A stretch of 64,000 nucleotides of DNA from Xylogone sp. PMI_703 (lineage: Eukaryota; Ascomycota; Leotiomycetes): NCBI GenBank assembly GCA_021399445.1, contig JAJTUQ010000002.1, positions 3,720,001-3,784,000 of the forward strand, written 5' to 3'. Of the stretch, positions 1-12,399 are shown in pieces (position 1 is the first letter of the stretch; each line of letters opens with the position of its first letter). A program made the translations under genes and the position numbers. Under the pieces are notes generated by a model that worked only from the letters and a program-made list of their open reading frames with translations, ran no database searches and had not been told where the DNA came from.

Positions 1-125
1 TAACTTCTATTAAGTGAATAACTAAAGCCTCATTGACATAGATTCCCCGTCCCTATATCTAATATTACATCACTTTCAAAACAAAGTTAAACTTATTATT
101 TCTATGTATTGTCCCGGAAATATAC

Positions 126-2207
126 TTAGGCCTTCATAGTCTTGCCTGAGTCCAGGTCGTCGGACTCACTAGCTTCGATATCCTTTTTTACCTTCTTTTT
201 CTTATTAACCTTCCTCCAGCCTACGAAAAAACCGGCTATAAGAGCAGCGGATGCGGTTGCGAGTTGGACATCCTGTATCTATCTATTAGTGATTGTCCGA
301 CATTTGTTCACGAATCTCTTACAAACACGTGGTCTATTGCTTCATTATAGGCTAGTAATGCTCCAGCAAGTTCTCTAGGTGGAATCACATTTCGTAGATT
401 AGTAATACCACTGTCGATTAAAAGACTAGGGTCAATGCTAGGCGCATGCTTCGCAACGGCGGGTCCGATAGAAGCAGTAAAGACCGTTTTGGCTGCTGAG
501 GTGAAGATGGCCCCTCCTAGATACTGGGAGAACATTACGAGGCTCGCTCCAATTGATGAATCCTCTGGCGGGAGGTTAGTCTGGATAGCAGTAACCAGCT
601 ATAAGTAAATCAACTGTTAGCTCTAAATGGTTCTAAAAATGGTATTTGTATATAGCTTGCCAGTTGCATGACGAATCCCCGTCCAGTTCCGAGTAGTATC
701 TGGTAGCCAATCCACTGTCCCTCGGTCGTGTCCGGCTTCATCGTTGACAATAGAGCCGCTCCCACTGCAACTATTGCATTCCCTCCTACGACTTCAGGAA
801 GATAGTATCCGGTTTTCTGAACTAGCCCTCCACATACTATTGAGGCCACAAACTGAGATATTACCATCGGCAATATCCTGATTCCACTTGATAATGGAGA
901 TGCACCTTTTACTCCTTGGAACCAAATAGGTAGCCAATATGATGCGATGAGTACGCCACCACTTTGTAGAAATGCTGTGAAGGAAAGAGCTAAGTTGATT
1001 CTGTCTTTCATCAGGCGTGGAGGAATCAATGCTGCGTCTCCTTTGTAGACAAACCATCCGCCAAGACAAATGAATCCCAAGATACCACCACATAATAATC
1101 CGATAACTGTGCTGGACTTCCATGGATATGTATCGCCTCCCCATTCAAGGCCAAGGAGGAACATGACACAGGAAACTGCAAAAGTAAAGAACCCGATTAG
1201 ATCAATACTCAGTATTCTTTGGATGACAGTGAGATTTGACGTGGTCAATCTGGTTACCGGAAACTTCACAAACAAGCTGAGAGGAATAATAACCGCACCG
1301 CCTATGGGTAAGTTTCTGTAGAATTTTAGTATTTGTTTTCAGCTTACGTTAGCCGTAGCGAAGTTCCTTACATGTAAAAACACCATCTCCAAGATGCATA
1401 GGTTGTGAGCAGCCCACCAATTATAGGACCAATGGTTTGACCTGTAGCCTAAGTTGGCGACTCCCATCAAGATATTCACGAGCATATGAAGCTTACCTAT
1501 TGCAAGAAATCCCATCCCAACACCGATCAGGAATGCTCTTCTGTCCAACGGTACAGTTGCGGCAATAATTGTCACTGTTCCTGTGACAATCCCGGATCCT
1601 CCAATCCCGCAGATAGCTCTTGCTATGACAAGCACCTTCGAAGACTGTGCTGTAGCTGCTACGAGACAGCCGATTTCAAAAATGCCAATGAATGTCATGA
1701 ATACAAACTTTAGGTGAAACATTCGGTAAAGTGTCCCAGTAAATGGTGCCATTCCGCAACTATTCGTTTCAGTATCAGCAAATCAAGGGGGAAAGGAATG
1801 CATGCTTGGTCTTACTTTGTAATGAGATATGCAGCTGCGTACCAACCAACATCTTGTACTGTGTGAAATTCTGATGTGATTGCAGGTGTGGCCTGTACAT
1901 ATGTCAAAACCCATGATGATGAAAGGAACCGGTGCTTTCATACAGTTCCCAGGACGGTTGCATTGAGAGCTACTAAAAAGACAGCAGCTATTGTAGAAGC
2001 AAACATCAAGTAGAAAGGAGCACCACGAAGAAGAGCCTCATCGGGGACATCTGTGGGCTGTTTAGATCTTGGGGATATCTCTCTATCCGAACTCTGAGGA
2101 GTAGGAATATCATCAACGTTCTCTCCATTGACGGCAGTAGAAGAAATAACGGTATGGCTCTCCAGGTCCCCCGGAGGACCTTTGACGTTGTCTAAGGCTG
2201 CCATCAT
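126..2207 (-). CDS. MFS drug/toxin exporter, DHA14-like
   Basis: Predicted plasma-membrane proton antiporter that exports drugs or secondary metabolites. Seven exons: 2207-1944, 1892-1816, 1759-1497, 1441-1372, 1315-661, 598-323 and 272-126, summing to 583 aa. The exon 4/5 join recreates FYINLPIGGAV, a hallmark of fungal 14-TM exporters. Other visible motifs are VGWYAAAYLI in the early membrane region, LDRRAFLIGVGMG, and IGPIIGGLLTTYASWRW just before the exon 4/5 join. A hydrophilic N-terminus of about 65 residues precedes the first membrane segment and the C-terminus is lysine-rich. The exon 5/6 intron (660-599) starts with GC rather than GT. The gene is divergent from the Zn2Cys6 gene at 2588, with 380 bp between start codons, so co-regulation is likely. 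The substrate cannot be told from sequence. Confidence 0.92.
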
Positions 2208-2368
2208 AAATAGCGGATGGTAGAAAAATACTGTTGGATAGTGAAGTAAAGGACTCTATTCTCCATAGCGAAATATATATAAATGTAAATAACCTTAGTA
2301 AAAACGATATAGGAGAAATAAGATTATTTTTTACGTGTAAACGGGCCACTTTGTTGAACTGGAGAATT

Positions 2369-2485
2369 CGGAGTTTATCAAAATCACCGGTTGAACTCCC
2401 CGTCCCCAGCTACCGCACTTGCCACTCCAAAAACGGCAAAGCATGAGCCCACAAAATAGGAGACGGCATTTTCCTATAAACTCCG
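2369..2485. promoter_or_regulatory. Inverted CGGAGTTTAT repeat in divergent promoter
   Basis: CGGAGTTTAT at 2369-2378 recurs as its exact reverse complement ATAAACTCCG at 2476-2485, both between the divergent start codons of the MFS and Zn2Cys6 genes. The CGG core is the usual half-site of Zn2Cys6 proteins. A role as operator for the adjacent factor is inference. Confidence 0.4.
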
Positions 2486-2523
2486 GCGCCCAAGCTCCAT
2501 CTCCTGCTTCACCCAATATCTTT

Positions 2524-2546
2524 CGGGGTTGTTTTACAAAACCCGG
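2524..2546. promoter_or_regulatory. CGGGGT...ACCCGG palindrome just upstream of TF gene
   Basis: CGGGGTT and AACCCGG half-sites in inverted orientation lie about 42 bp before the ATG at 2588. A similar pair sits at 8455-8473 before the second Zn2Cys6 gene. The arms differ by one base from a perfect palindrome. Regulatory function is inferred from the CGG core and the position. Confidence 0.4.
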
Positions 2547-2587
2547 ACCGATGTATACATTTTAGGTGATAATTTTATTATTCCATA

Positions 2588-5081
2588 ATGGAAAATGCCA
2601 AGGCTACGACTGCCACTGCGAGGTGGGGAAGTGCTTGCTCACCCTGCTCAGTAGCAAAGGCAAAATGCATTCGATCCAACCAGACTCCTGGGGCTAAATG
2701 CGATAGGTAAGTACCGTTCATATAGTGATTAGGTATTCAGATACGTACGGTTTAGCACTCAGACGATGTACATATTCGATGACTGCCATGCCCGACACTA
2801 ATTTTTTGTCTATTTTTCAGCCACCTATGCGCCCATGTGCTAACATCTATAGATGCCAAAATCTAGACAAGGATTGCTTGAAGCAAACTCCCAAACCAAG
2901 GAAAAAGAGACAGTCAAAGCCTTCGTAAGTTTTATTGTTTGGATTTCGTCAGAAGATAACAGTATTTTTTGGAAATTGAGGACATAGAGCAACCCTTTAG
3001 TTTTGTGACACTGCCCAAGAACTGTGGCTGATTTCACGCCCTGGCATCTATGTGTGCATCGATTGCATCCTAGATCTAAGCTAACTAGTGTGAATTATTA
3101 TAGAAGAACTGCGCAGCTGGAAGAGAGGCTGAATAGCCTTATTGATGTATTGAAAGCACAAGGAGAGATTCCGCGCAATCATGCAACTCTATCTGGCAAA
3201 TTGGAAGATACCGCCAACTACCAAACTCCATCATCTATCGGTGAATCTAACACAACCTCTGCCTTTAAACCACACGGTGATGTATTAAATTTTTTGCCAC
3301 CTACTTATAATGTATTCGCACCACCAACATGTTTAGGCCGGGCACCAGTGAACGAGGAGGATCTCCACCCCAAAGAGTCAGACGATGAGTTGTTATCAAT
3401 CTATGTGAACCAATTATGCCTTTGGTTCCCGTTTGTCCCCATTCCGCCGGGAACAACTCCAGCACAACTAGAGAAAACCCGTCCATTTCTCCTACAGGTT
3501 ATTAGAATGGTATCCTCAGTTCGAGATCTGCGGTCAATGTGGGGACAAAAGTTCCTGATAGCTCAGCGGATTTGCGAAAGTGTTGTCATGCGCGCCGAGC
3601 GTTCGCTAGATTTCTTACAAGGTATTCTGGTTCTCTTGGGATTTTATCATTATCATTGCTTGCTTCATACCCAGTTTGCTAGTCTCGTACAATTGGCAAC
3701 GGGTCTCATTTCGGATATGGGATTGAATAGAAGTCCAAGATCGACAGACAACAAGAAATTGCCACCCAGAGCTATGGAGCATTTTAGGCCAAGAACGAAT
3801 GATGAAAGAAGAGCGCTGATTGGTGTCTGGTATATCAGCTCCAGGTAAGTATTAGATAACTGCAAGGAAAAAGGATTCTTAGTTAACAGCCTAATAGTGC
3901 TGCTTTGACGTTCCATAAATTGGATTCCGCAAGATATACGGCTTATATCGACCAGTGTTTAATTGAGCTCGCTGAAGGTGCTGAGTACAAGTCAGATAGC
4001 CTACTCATATATATGGCTCGGATCCAATATTTGACAGAGAGAATTTTCAATATTAATTCTTCCAGACAACACACCTCCGATAATTTCCCGGGCGTTCCAA
4101 AGATTCCGATAACAATTTACCATAGTGCTTCTCGGCAGGAGCTGGAAAATCTAGAGGTATCAATACCATCTGACTTGAAGTTAAACTGTAAGAAGCTGCA
4201 CTCCAGGCTGTATAAGAAAGCTGTTGACTCAACTCTTAGATCTTCTGATGAGCCATTTGCTGACAGCAAAATTACGACTTTACGACTCGATGATGATTGA
4301 GTCAAATATTTTAGATAGCCTATCTCTCTCATTCTCTTCGTTATCTCTCTCCGAACAGTCAAAATCTGGCTTATTACATCATTCTAATGCTATACTCCAA
4401 TCCTGGTTTTCAAACTGGCTCGCCATACCCGCGAGTGACTACTTTTATATATCTCAGCCATTGTACGGCCAGTTGATTTATGCAGTTACAGTAATCTCAC
4501 GCTGGTCTAAGTTTACTCATGTAAAAGCTCCGGATAATAGTTTCCCAAGCAATGGCTCTTGTAGCACTTCTAGACCTCGGCCAATAGACCAGATCCGCCT
4601 GGTAAGCAATGGACTGCAGGACTCTTCAACTGCCCCGGATATATCTACAGGGGAGAATACAGCACAGCTAGATCTTCCAATTGATATGGGCGGTATCCTG
4701 GATGCTCTAGAGACGCGATTAGAAAATGCAGCGAAGGAGATTAGCAGGATACAAGGCAAGACGTGGAAGAATGAGGCGATGAATGTTGCCGCACGGAAAA
4801 TCAAGATTGCAAGATCGCGGCTTGAGAAATGGAGTGAGGTCATCTCAATGGTGGGAGGTGAGGGGATATTATTGCTTCGAAAATATGGAATACTTGATGA
4901 GGATGAAGCAATCGATAGTAGTAGCAGAGCTGAAGAACGACCTGAAGGGCTTGAAGAACTATTAACGGATCGCTATCTAGACAGTTGGCAGTGGGGTTAT
5001 GGTTTGTTTGAAGAAATGGATATTGATCAGGGGCTCTTCTTTGATGGACAAGGCGATTTTAGCCCATCTTTCACCCTGTGA
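2588..5081 (+). CDS. Zn2Cys6 transcription factor (TF1)
   Basis: Nuclear fungal-type regulator of 687 aa. Five exons: 2588-2706, 2853-2924, 3104-3844, 3898-4187 and 4240-5081. Splicing across the first intron assembles the binuclear zinc cluster at about residues 21-50: C-x2-C-x6-C, a 10-residue linker, then C-x2-C-x6-C (second half CDRCQNLDKDC). A basic tail (KPRKKRQSK) and a short coiled coil (AQLEERLNSLIDVL) follow, as in dimerising members. The middle region looks like the fungal-specific TF domain (GVWYISSS). The intron 4188-4239 was placed to repair an otherwise apparent frameshift; it has GTAAGA, a TTAG acceptor and restores YLLMSHLLTAKLRLYDS. The gene shares a promoter with the MFS exporter and probably controls it, but this is not shown. 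Confidence 0.9.
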
Positions 5082-5877
5082 TTATGTTCTCAAAATTTAT
5101 TCACCGGCTGCTATCTTATTCCATGACCCAAATGATTGTTTCGAAGAGTGGGAGAGGTCCTCATTGAGTCCAGGCGAGTCTAGGGAAAGTAGAGCACATA
5201 AATATAGCATAGAAGGTTTTAGTAATACTATAACGACTAATGAAACTTGTCTTTCATTGACATGAGCCGAAAACTGTGACTGGCATCGTGAGTAAGTATA
5301 GTTCTATGGGACCAGGAGCTAAATATACGGTTTCTAAAGTGATAATACTGGTTATGACGAATTGATGAAATTATTATTAGGATTCGATAAAAGTATCGAA
5401 AATAGGTTCAGAATAGGTTCTGTTTTCGTTTACTGTAACAGTCTTCCTTCCCCATCTTCGAATTACCCCTGATTAAGGGAGATATCAACAATTGTTCTGA
5501 TTTTCGAGAGAGCCACAGCTTATGTTGTGCAATTTGCTCCCAAGCTGACGTGCTCATTATTGGGACGGGAGCGGTTATCGGCACACCACTTTCATAGGTG
5601 CTGCTAATCACCTCTAGCCAACAAACTCACCATTACTGCATCCGCACCAAAATGCGATAACGGAGAAAGGGCCCGCAGTAGTAAAGGATATCACAATTTT
5701 AGAGGGTGATAGCGTGCTCTTTAATAGCTAAGATTCATGATGCTTCCCTTGAAGAATGCAAATGTATAACTACAAATGACAAGGAATTGGAAGAGAACAC
5801 TTTTAAAACACTGTGGACGTCTTCGCTATAGAGAGGTGATTCTGGTATGAGGCGTCTTGATATAATCGACACATGCT
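5082..5877. other. Intergenic, no gene recognised
   Basis: About 800 bp between TF1 and the flavin monooxygenase. A short plus-strand stretch near 5538-5590 reads DVLIIGTGAVIG, resembling a Rossmann nucleotide-binding start, but it is bounded by stops and nothing around it supports a gene. The 3' part presumably holds the monooxygenase promoter. Confidence 0.5.
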
Positions 5878-7487
5878 ATGGCTACCGGGAATGATACTGC
5901 TGGCGAAGCCAATGGTGGTGACAATGGTAGAAAAAATAAGAAACAGCTTATTCTGAATGCCTTTGTTATGAATACACCAGGCCACCTCTCCCCCGGGTTA
6001 TGGAAACATCCAAGAAATCAAACCGCCGATTATAAGAGACTCAAGTTCTGGACCAACTTGGCCCAGCTGTTAGATAAAGCTAACTTCCACGCGATGTTTG
6101 TTGCAGACGTGCTCGGCCCGTAGGTTCTCATTTAATCTCTAGCGCTCATTGATCATTGCGAAAGTCTCCCATCTCTAGCAGCGAATTTAGTAATTCTTTA
6201 GACTTAAATCGGGACGTATTTGTATTCAAAGATACGGAGGCTGACTTAACATATACTAGCTACGACGTCTACAAAGGGCCCGCGAATGAAGGGCCAGCTC
6301 TCATATCTGGCGCACAATTTCCAGTTAATGATCCGTTATTCCTGGTTCCAGCATTGGCCGCTGTTACAAAAAATATAGCATTTGGTATAACTGCGAGTAC
6401 CACTTACGATGCGCCTTACGGGCACGCAAGACGGTTTTCTACAGTTGATCATTATTCAGAAGGCCGTGTCGCCTGGAATATCGTCACCTCGTATCTAGAC
6501 AGTGCAGCACGCAACTTTGGATTAGATACGCAGGTTGAGCATGATGAGCGCTACCGCATTGCAGAGGAATATATGGAGGTGCTGTACAAGCTCTGGGAAG
6601 GTAGCTGGAGCGATGACGCTGTTGTCGAAGATCGTGCAAACGACCTATATGCGCGCCCGGATCGAGTGCGAAAGATCCATCACAAAGGCAAGCATTTCAA
6701 TGTCCCGGGACCTCATCTGTGTGAACCTTCTCCACAACGCACTCCTTTCCTCTTTCAAGCCGGTACATCAAAAGCCGGAAGGGATTTCGGTGCAAAGCAC
6801 GCAGAAGCGATCTTCATAGGAGGCCAAACCCCAGAGAAACTTCGGCCATCTGTTGATGCACTGAGAAACCTTGCCAAGGAGAAATACGGGCGTGATCCCA
6901 GCCATATCAAGATTATTGCTGGGATCACTATCATAGTTGCGGAAACAGACGAAGCCGCGCAAGCCAAACGTGATGAACTTCTATCTTACGGAAATAAGGA
7001 AGGTGCGCTGGCGCTCTTTGGAGGGTGGACGGGAATCGATCTTTCCTCGCATACCGACGATGAGGACTTCCGTTTCTCAAAGCTTCCCGCTATTCATTCA
7101 ATTGTTAATGGGTGGAGCGAGACAGTCCCTGGAAGTAAAGACCTAAAATGGAATAAATCCAGAATTGCAGAGTACCTTATCCTTGGTGGAATGGGTGCTA
7201 AGCTAGTCGGTAGCCCCAAAACCGTAGTAGACGAGTTAGAACGCTGGGTGGAGGTCGCAGATATAGACGGATTCAATCTTGCACATGTCACAAATCCCGG
7301 TTCCTTCGAAGATATAATAGAGTTTGTCTTACCTGAAATGCAGGCTCGAGGGATTTTCAGGAAGCAGGTCGAGAAAGAGGGCGCTACCACGCGAGAGACT
7401 TTCTTAGGATCTCCATGGTTGCTTCAAGATCATCCAGGAAGACAATATCGTTGGGTTGCGGGAGAAAGTGCGCCTCAGTATGACTAG
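5878..7487 (+). CDS. Luciferase-like flavin monooxygenase, NtaA/SnaA/DszA type
   Basis: Predicted FMNH2-dependent monooxygenase of the bacterial luciferase-like superfamily. This branch includes bacterial enzymes acting on nitrilotriacetate, EDTA or dibenzothiophene sulfone, and uses reduced flavin from a separate reductase. Two exons, 5878-6119 and 6260-7487, give 489 aa, a normal length. Visible family features are LNAFVMNTPGHLSPGLWKHP at residues 26-45, FHAMFVADVLG before the intron, YDVYKGP after it, then TTYDAPYGHARRFSTVDHYS and GRVAWNIVTS. The 140-nt intron is long for this locus and could hide an alternative exon. No flavin reductase gene is visible nearby. Neighbouring regulators, the exporter and the SDR suggest use of, or protection from, an organic compound. 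The substrate is unknown. Confidence 0.9.
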
Positions 7488-8656
7488 ATTATGGCACGTA
7501 AATAAATGAATTGTCGAGAGTCTTAGCTCAAACCTCCAAGATTGATGGGAAAGTCTCGAAATATTGTGTTTTCATTCACCATAACCGCTTTTCATCGCAG
7601 CTTGTTTCTTGTTACGACGGATGATGATAACTATGGTACAGAATCCTGTATCACTAAATTTGATTGCTGAGAATCTATAGTAGTCTATTTTATACCTTCC
7701 AGTTTATACTGGAAATGAACATAGAGATAAGTAAGCCTTTAGAACTTACTACCTTAACTGGACGTTTACGCTGAAACGTTAACGTATCAACTTTTTTTTG
7801 GAATCATACTCTATATTCAGCCAATCCTAAATGGCGCTCGTAGAAAGCCGAGGGGGCTACACTATAGGGTATTTTACACCAATATTCTAGAATATATCAA
7901 ATGATGAAGGGACCAACAGTGGTTGATCATAGAAAATGAAAGAAGCCACAAGTTCAATACGTTCCTGATTATCGATGGAGTCCCGCCTCGCCCTATACTG
8001 TCTATCTAGTTCTTGGGTCACTAGCGGTGGCTCACACTCCGCCCCTCATTGAATTAAACTGTCTGATGGTTAAGGATTTGTGCATATCCGACTGGAGTGT
8101 TAGAGTTGTTCGAGTATTCCAGTGGCTGAGGTAAAACTCAACAACTTCTTGTTGTGGTCGCCGCTGGATAGAAATTGGCGAATCAAGCACTAGATATACT
8201 TTCCTAGCCAATCATATGCCCAAGGTTGAATCATTGGCTATCGATTTAGATAACTAAGCGGTTATAAGTTACCCGGTTAGGATGTTTTGGACGTGGGTTA
8301 GTTTGCCAAAGAAATACCACTTTGTGACATTATCATCGAAGTTACTATCATGAATGATATGCTTTATGCCTGTGATTAAATTTTATTTAGTTCTATGAGC
8401 TTGATTTTACTATATGCCCGTGAGACAGTGAAACTAACATCAGCCACGATCCGGCGGGGTAACTTTAACCCGGAGATATAGGTTACCAACCGTAACTTTT
8501 CTCAACCGTATTAGCTAAGAATTACCGAAGAGCATACACTTTCATGAAACAGCTAGTGTCCGGTTGTATTCATGTACGTGACCAAACTCCACAACTCCAG
8601 TCAGTGGCCCTATGAGTTTAATGGCGAAATTGCCTGTAGCAAAGTGTAGGATTTAG
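7488..8656. other. Long intergenic region upstream of TF2
   Basis: Nearly 1.2 kb with no credible ORF. It is AT-rich with scattered ACCCGG motifs (for example 8271-8276) and the palindromic pair described separately at 8455-8473. It probably contains the extended promoter of the Zn2Cys6 gene at 8657. Confidence 0.5.
8455..8473. promoter_or_regulatory. CGGGGT-N7-ACCCGG element upstream of TF2
   Basis: CGGGGT (8455-8460) and ACCCGG (8468-8473) form an imperfect inverted pair about 185 bp before the ATG at 8657. The same half-sites occur before TF1. Binding by a Zn2Cys6 factor is inferred only. Confidence 0.35.
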
Positions 8657-11430
8657 ATGAAGATGTCTCCTAGATCTGATAAAGCCGCCGCGCCCATACG
8701 CAAACGTTTGCGCGTTCCCGTGTCATGCTCTCATTGCCGCAGAAGAAAGATCAAGTGTGATGGCAAGCGGCCATGCAATAACTGTGCCTTGCGAGATGAT
8801 AGTAAGCTGCTCCTCCACTTCTACAATAATTTAGGTTGCATTAACTTTACTGGAGGCTGTATCTATGCGACAGCCAGTGGCGGTAACGATAGTCGCGAGC
8901 GTGGCTCTGAACAGAACCAGCAAGAGCTGAGAAATCGAGTAGACAGGCTTGAAAGTCTTCTTAAACTTCTAATAAGCCCAGCGGAAGAAACTGGAACTCC
9001 CAGCAATCAAGCTGTGCCCCAGCGCGCTCCAAACCCACAGTTGAATGAGACAAGTACATTGAACCAGGAGGGATGTGCTGCCACGCAGTCTGGCAATACT
9101 GATGAGAATGATCCGATGCCTTTGATCGAACGTATGCTGGAAGCTGCAGAAATTGATGATCAAGGTAATTGGTCTTACCAAGGATATACTTCTGGCCAGT
9201 ACGTGCATATACAATGCCCATCGTTCTCTGTGGTACTATCTGACTATTTTTAAATATAGGTATTTCCTTCGGAGCATGCGTCAACAGTTGGGACCATTTA
9301 TAAACGACGAAGCTGGTAAAGATATTAAGGTGCTCAACCTACCGATTCGACGCGCCATAGATGCCTCAATTGACCAGGGATGGCGAACTGCAGTTGCACT
9401 ACCTCCGAGAGCTTTGGCAGAGGAACTGGTATCTCTCGCGGTTTATGATGCCTGCGGTATTATGATTTTCGTCCATGCACCTTCTTTTTTTGATATGATT
9501 CATCGTATTTATAGTGTACCGGCCGACTCGTACTCTAGCAAAGAGCGAGCCTTTCTCCCAGCCCTTTATGCTGCCATAGCAGTGGGATTTGTATTCAAGA
9601 ATGATCCCATTGGATCACCTGCTAAAGACAAAGCCTTTCAAGACGGGTATGAGGTAGCAAGCTACACACAAATTTGTTAATCTAATAGTGTAAAGGACGA
9701 GATATTTCATTACCAGCCGGCAATTGGTTGATCTCGCCAATTGTCGCACGCTATATTCGTTGCAGACTCTTGTGTTCATGTTTCTTTTCTACCAATGCAC
9801 CGGCCAGATGATGAAGTCATATTCAATCATCTCGATTGCATTAACTTCGGCGCTTCAAATGGGTCTGCATCGAAATCTTCCCATCAAAACTGACCTAATA
9901 GAATCAGAAGCTAGGAAGAGGACTTTTTGGGTAATAAGGAAGCTTGAAGCTTACGTAGGATCTATGCTTGGACTGCCAAACAGGCTCAGTAGCGACGATA
10001 TAGACCAAGAATTACCAGCTGATGCAGAGGATCATCATATCACGGAGCAAGCCATATATCCAATGGCCACCGATAGCAAAGTGTACCCCATGCTAGCAGC
10101 CAACGCACACACTAGGATGTTCATGATTTTTACAAAGATTCTAGAAGTTATTCAGCCGGTCCAATCAATTCACACGAGTGCTCGACGAGAGAGATTGGTA
10201 TTGTCTAGTAAAAATGTAGTTATCCTGGAGCAGCAATTGGAGGAATGGAAAGAGACGCTCCCGCAAAGTCTACGGGCTGGCCCACATGATGCGAGCCCCA
10301 CAATTCAAAGGTATGTTGATACACCACCTACTACTTGCGATAAGGGGCTAACCCGACAGAATGCAATACTATCTACATATAGGGTTCTCCTACATTCGAT
10401 TCAATTTATACAGACCATTCCTCTACTATCTCTCACCAGAGCAGCAAAGCGGATTATATAGTAAATGCTATGAATATGGCTACACTTGCATTACTATCAG
10501 TCGTAATGTGATTTCTGTTGCTGATATTATGTATAATAGGAAGTTGTTAGATGGTGAGGCTTGGTTTCCTTGCCATGCTACATTTTCCGCAATTATGGCT
10601 CTTTCGTACTTCATTTTAAGAAATAAGGACCATCTCCAAATTAAAGATATCACTAGAGATGCACTTTTAGGGCATCAAATTCTTGAATCATTATCAAGAC
10701 ACAGTCTATGGGCAGATAGATGCTTGGAGACATTAAAGGTACCTGACACATATCCTTAAATACGATTTTTTGAGCCTGGAGCTAAACCATAATCATAGCC
10801 GGTGATTGAGCGTCTGACTAGCCTTGCAGGGTCATTCGATAATGAAGCGGCCACAGGCGACACTAAATATTGGCCCTCGCCAGCTGTAGATATGCAAATC
10901 AATCAGCAGGCTGGTAAAACAGCCGATAAAGATAGTTTGGTAGTTGGTAAAGAAATGCCTGTAAGTAATATACCCTTCTCCTTGTTTGAAAATGGAGATA
11001 TGTAATAACACCGGAAAATCCCGGCCAGAATGCTTTCAGCCAAATATCAGACCAGCATAGCTCATCTTCCAATATGTCCAATACTGTATGTGGAAGTGTC
11101 CAGCAGCTTCAGGCCAACCAACTTGCGAGTGAAAACTCAATTTCAATCCCCGAGACAGCAAGCGTAGCACTACTTGATTCTGTGGTCTCTGTTACAGATC
11201 CGGACTATACTGTGCTGAATGATCTGAAAGCTTGGGCATATCCAGAACAATATTTTGGATTTGATGACATGGAAAGCAGCATGAACAACAGCCTGAACGA
11301 CTGGCCTATGGGGATGTCATCAGATGCCAGTGCCTTCATAACCCACTTGCAAAACCCCTTGTTTGTTGATTTTGTGACAAATCCTAACATAGATATGGAG
11401 TCGGTAGAGCCTGAGCATAGGGAGAAATAA
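8657..11430 (+). CDS. Zn2Cys6 transcription factor with fungal TF domain (TF2)
   Basis: Nuclear regulator of 810 aa in seven exons: 8657-8801, 8856-9198, 9260-9646, 9696-10310, 10360-10738, 10799-10960 and 11029-11430. The first intron (54 nt, in frame and without a stop) interrupts the zinc cluster. Removing it gives C-x2-C-x6-C-x5-C-x2-C-x6-C (CSHCRRRKIKC, then CNNCALRDDSC), so read-through would insert 18 residues between the last two cysteines. A basic patch precedes the cluster and a leucine-rich coiled coil (NRVDRLESLLKLL) follows. The middle-homology region is clear: RYFITSRQLVDLANCRTLYS, ALQMGLHR, RKRTFW and RMQYYLHIGFSYIRFNLYRP. The C-terminus is acidic and asparagine/serine-rich, typical of activation regions. 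It converges on the SDR at 11590. Its target is unknown; the flanking monooxygenase and SDR are candidates. Confidence 0.92.
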
Positions 11431-11589
11431 GCGGCACAATAACTGTTTCTGGAGAAGCAAGTCTAGTATCGCATGAGACTGTTTTGTCCCTCATCGTAAG
11501 GCTTACTTTTTTATTCCCCTAACTTATCCTCAGCTGGTTTGTGAGATCCGCTACTACAATTAATTGATTATGTATGATCTTTCCTGATT

Positions 11590-12399
11590 TTATCCTACAG
11601 TCATTCCACCATTAACCCGAATGTTTTGGCCATTTAGCCAGCTCCCATCCGGACTTGCCACAAATGAAACAACATTGGCTATTTCTTCAGCTGTTCCGAT
11701 TCGGTTTGAAGGATTCCATGAAGCGATCATTTTTACCAAGGCCTCATTTTTGCCTTCATAGAAAGCATCTGTGCCTGTGGGGCCTGGTGAAATGGTATTA
11801 ACGGTGATTTTTCTCCGTCCTAGATCTTTCGCCAAAACACGACTCATCTGCTCTATAGCCCCTTTGGTAGATGAGTAAAGGAGATAATTTGGAGCAACAG
11901 CACTAAGAGCCGTTATTGATGTCGAGAAGAATATAATCCGGCCACCCTCAGGAATATGATCGACTGCTTCCTAGATTACTCTCTAATTAGCATAGTTTTT
12001 TAGTGACAGAATCAATTCTCTAAATACCTTCACCAGGAAGTAGGGACCTTTAACATTTGTGGTGTATACACGATCAAAGAGCTCTTCATCCGTATCTGCT
12101 AATGATCCATTTTGTACCAGAAGCGCTGCATTCAGAAGAAGGATATCAATTTTGCCAAACTTCTGCACTGTTTGGTTAACTAATTCCTTCACTCCAGATA
12201 TAGTAGACACATCGGCCTGGACAGCAATTGCTCGATTGACTCCTATCTCATTGACGACTTCTTCTGCCGGCTGGGCACTGGAGAGGTAGTTGATTACTAC
12301 ATTTGCCCCTTTCCTTGCCAACGCAAGGGCACATGCGCGGCCAATTCCCCTAGCTGCACCTGTAACGACCGCAGTCTTGCCTGTTAATACTTCCGACAT
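11590..12399 (-). CDS. Short-chain dehydrogenase/reductase (SDR)
   Basis: Classical SDR of 250 aa, NAD(P)-dependent, probably cytosolic. Exons 12399-12028 and 11970-11590 join in phase 0. Visible features are the cofactor glycine motif TGAARGIG at about residues 12-19, LLLNAALL in place of the usual NNAG, the catalytic YxxxK as YSSTKGA, and the ISPGPTGTDAF segment that follows. It resembles 3-oxoacyl-ACP-reductase-like fungal SDRs. I chose the ATG at 12399 because the glycine motif then sits at the usual distance from the N-terminus; an in-frame extension to 12471 has no known function. It is tail-to-tail with TF2, about 160 bp apart, and divergent from TF3. The substrate cannot be assigned. 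Confidence 0.9.

Noticed and set aside
4188..4240. Apparent frameshift in TF1
   Set aside because: A 52-nt intron with GTAAGA donor and CTCTTAG acceptor restores the conserved frame, so the gene is intact.
5530..5600. DVLIIGTGAVIG reading on the plus strand, possible FAD-binding start
   Set aside because: Only about sixteen residues before a stop, with no flanking coding sequence or intron that would extend it.
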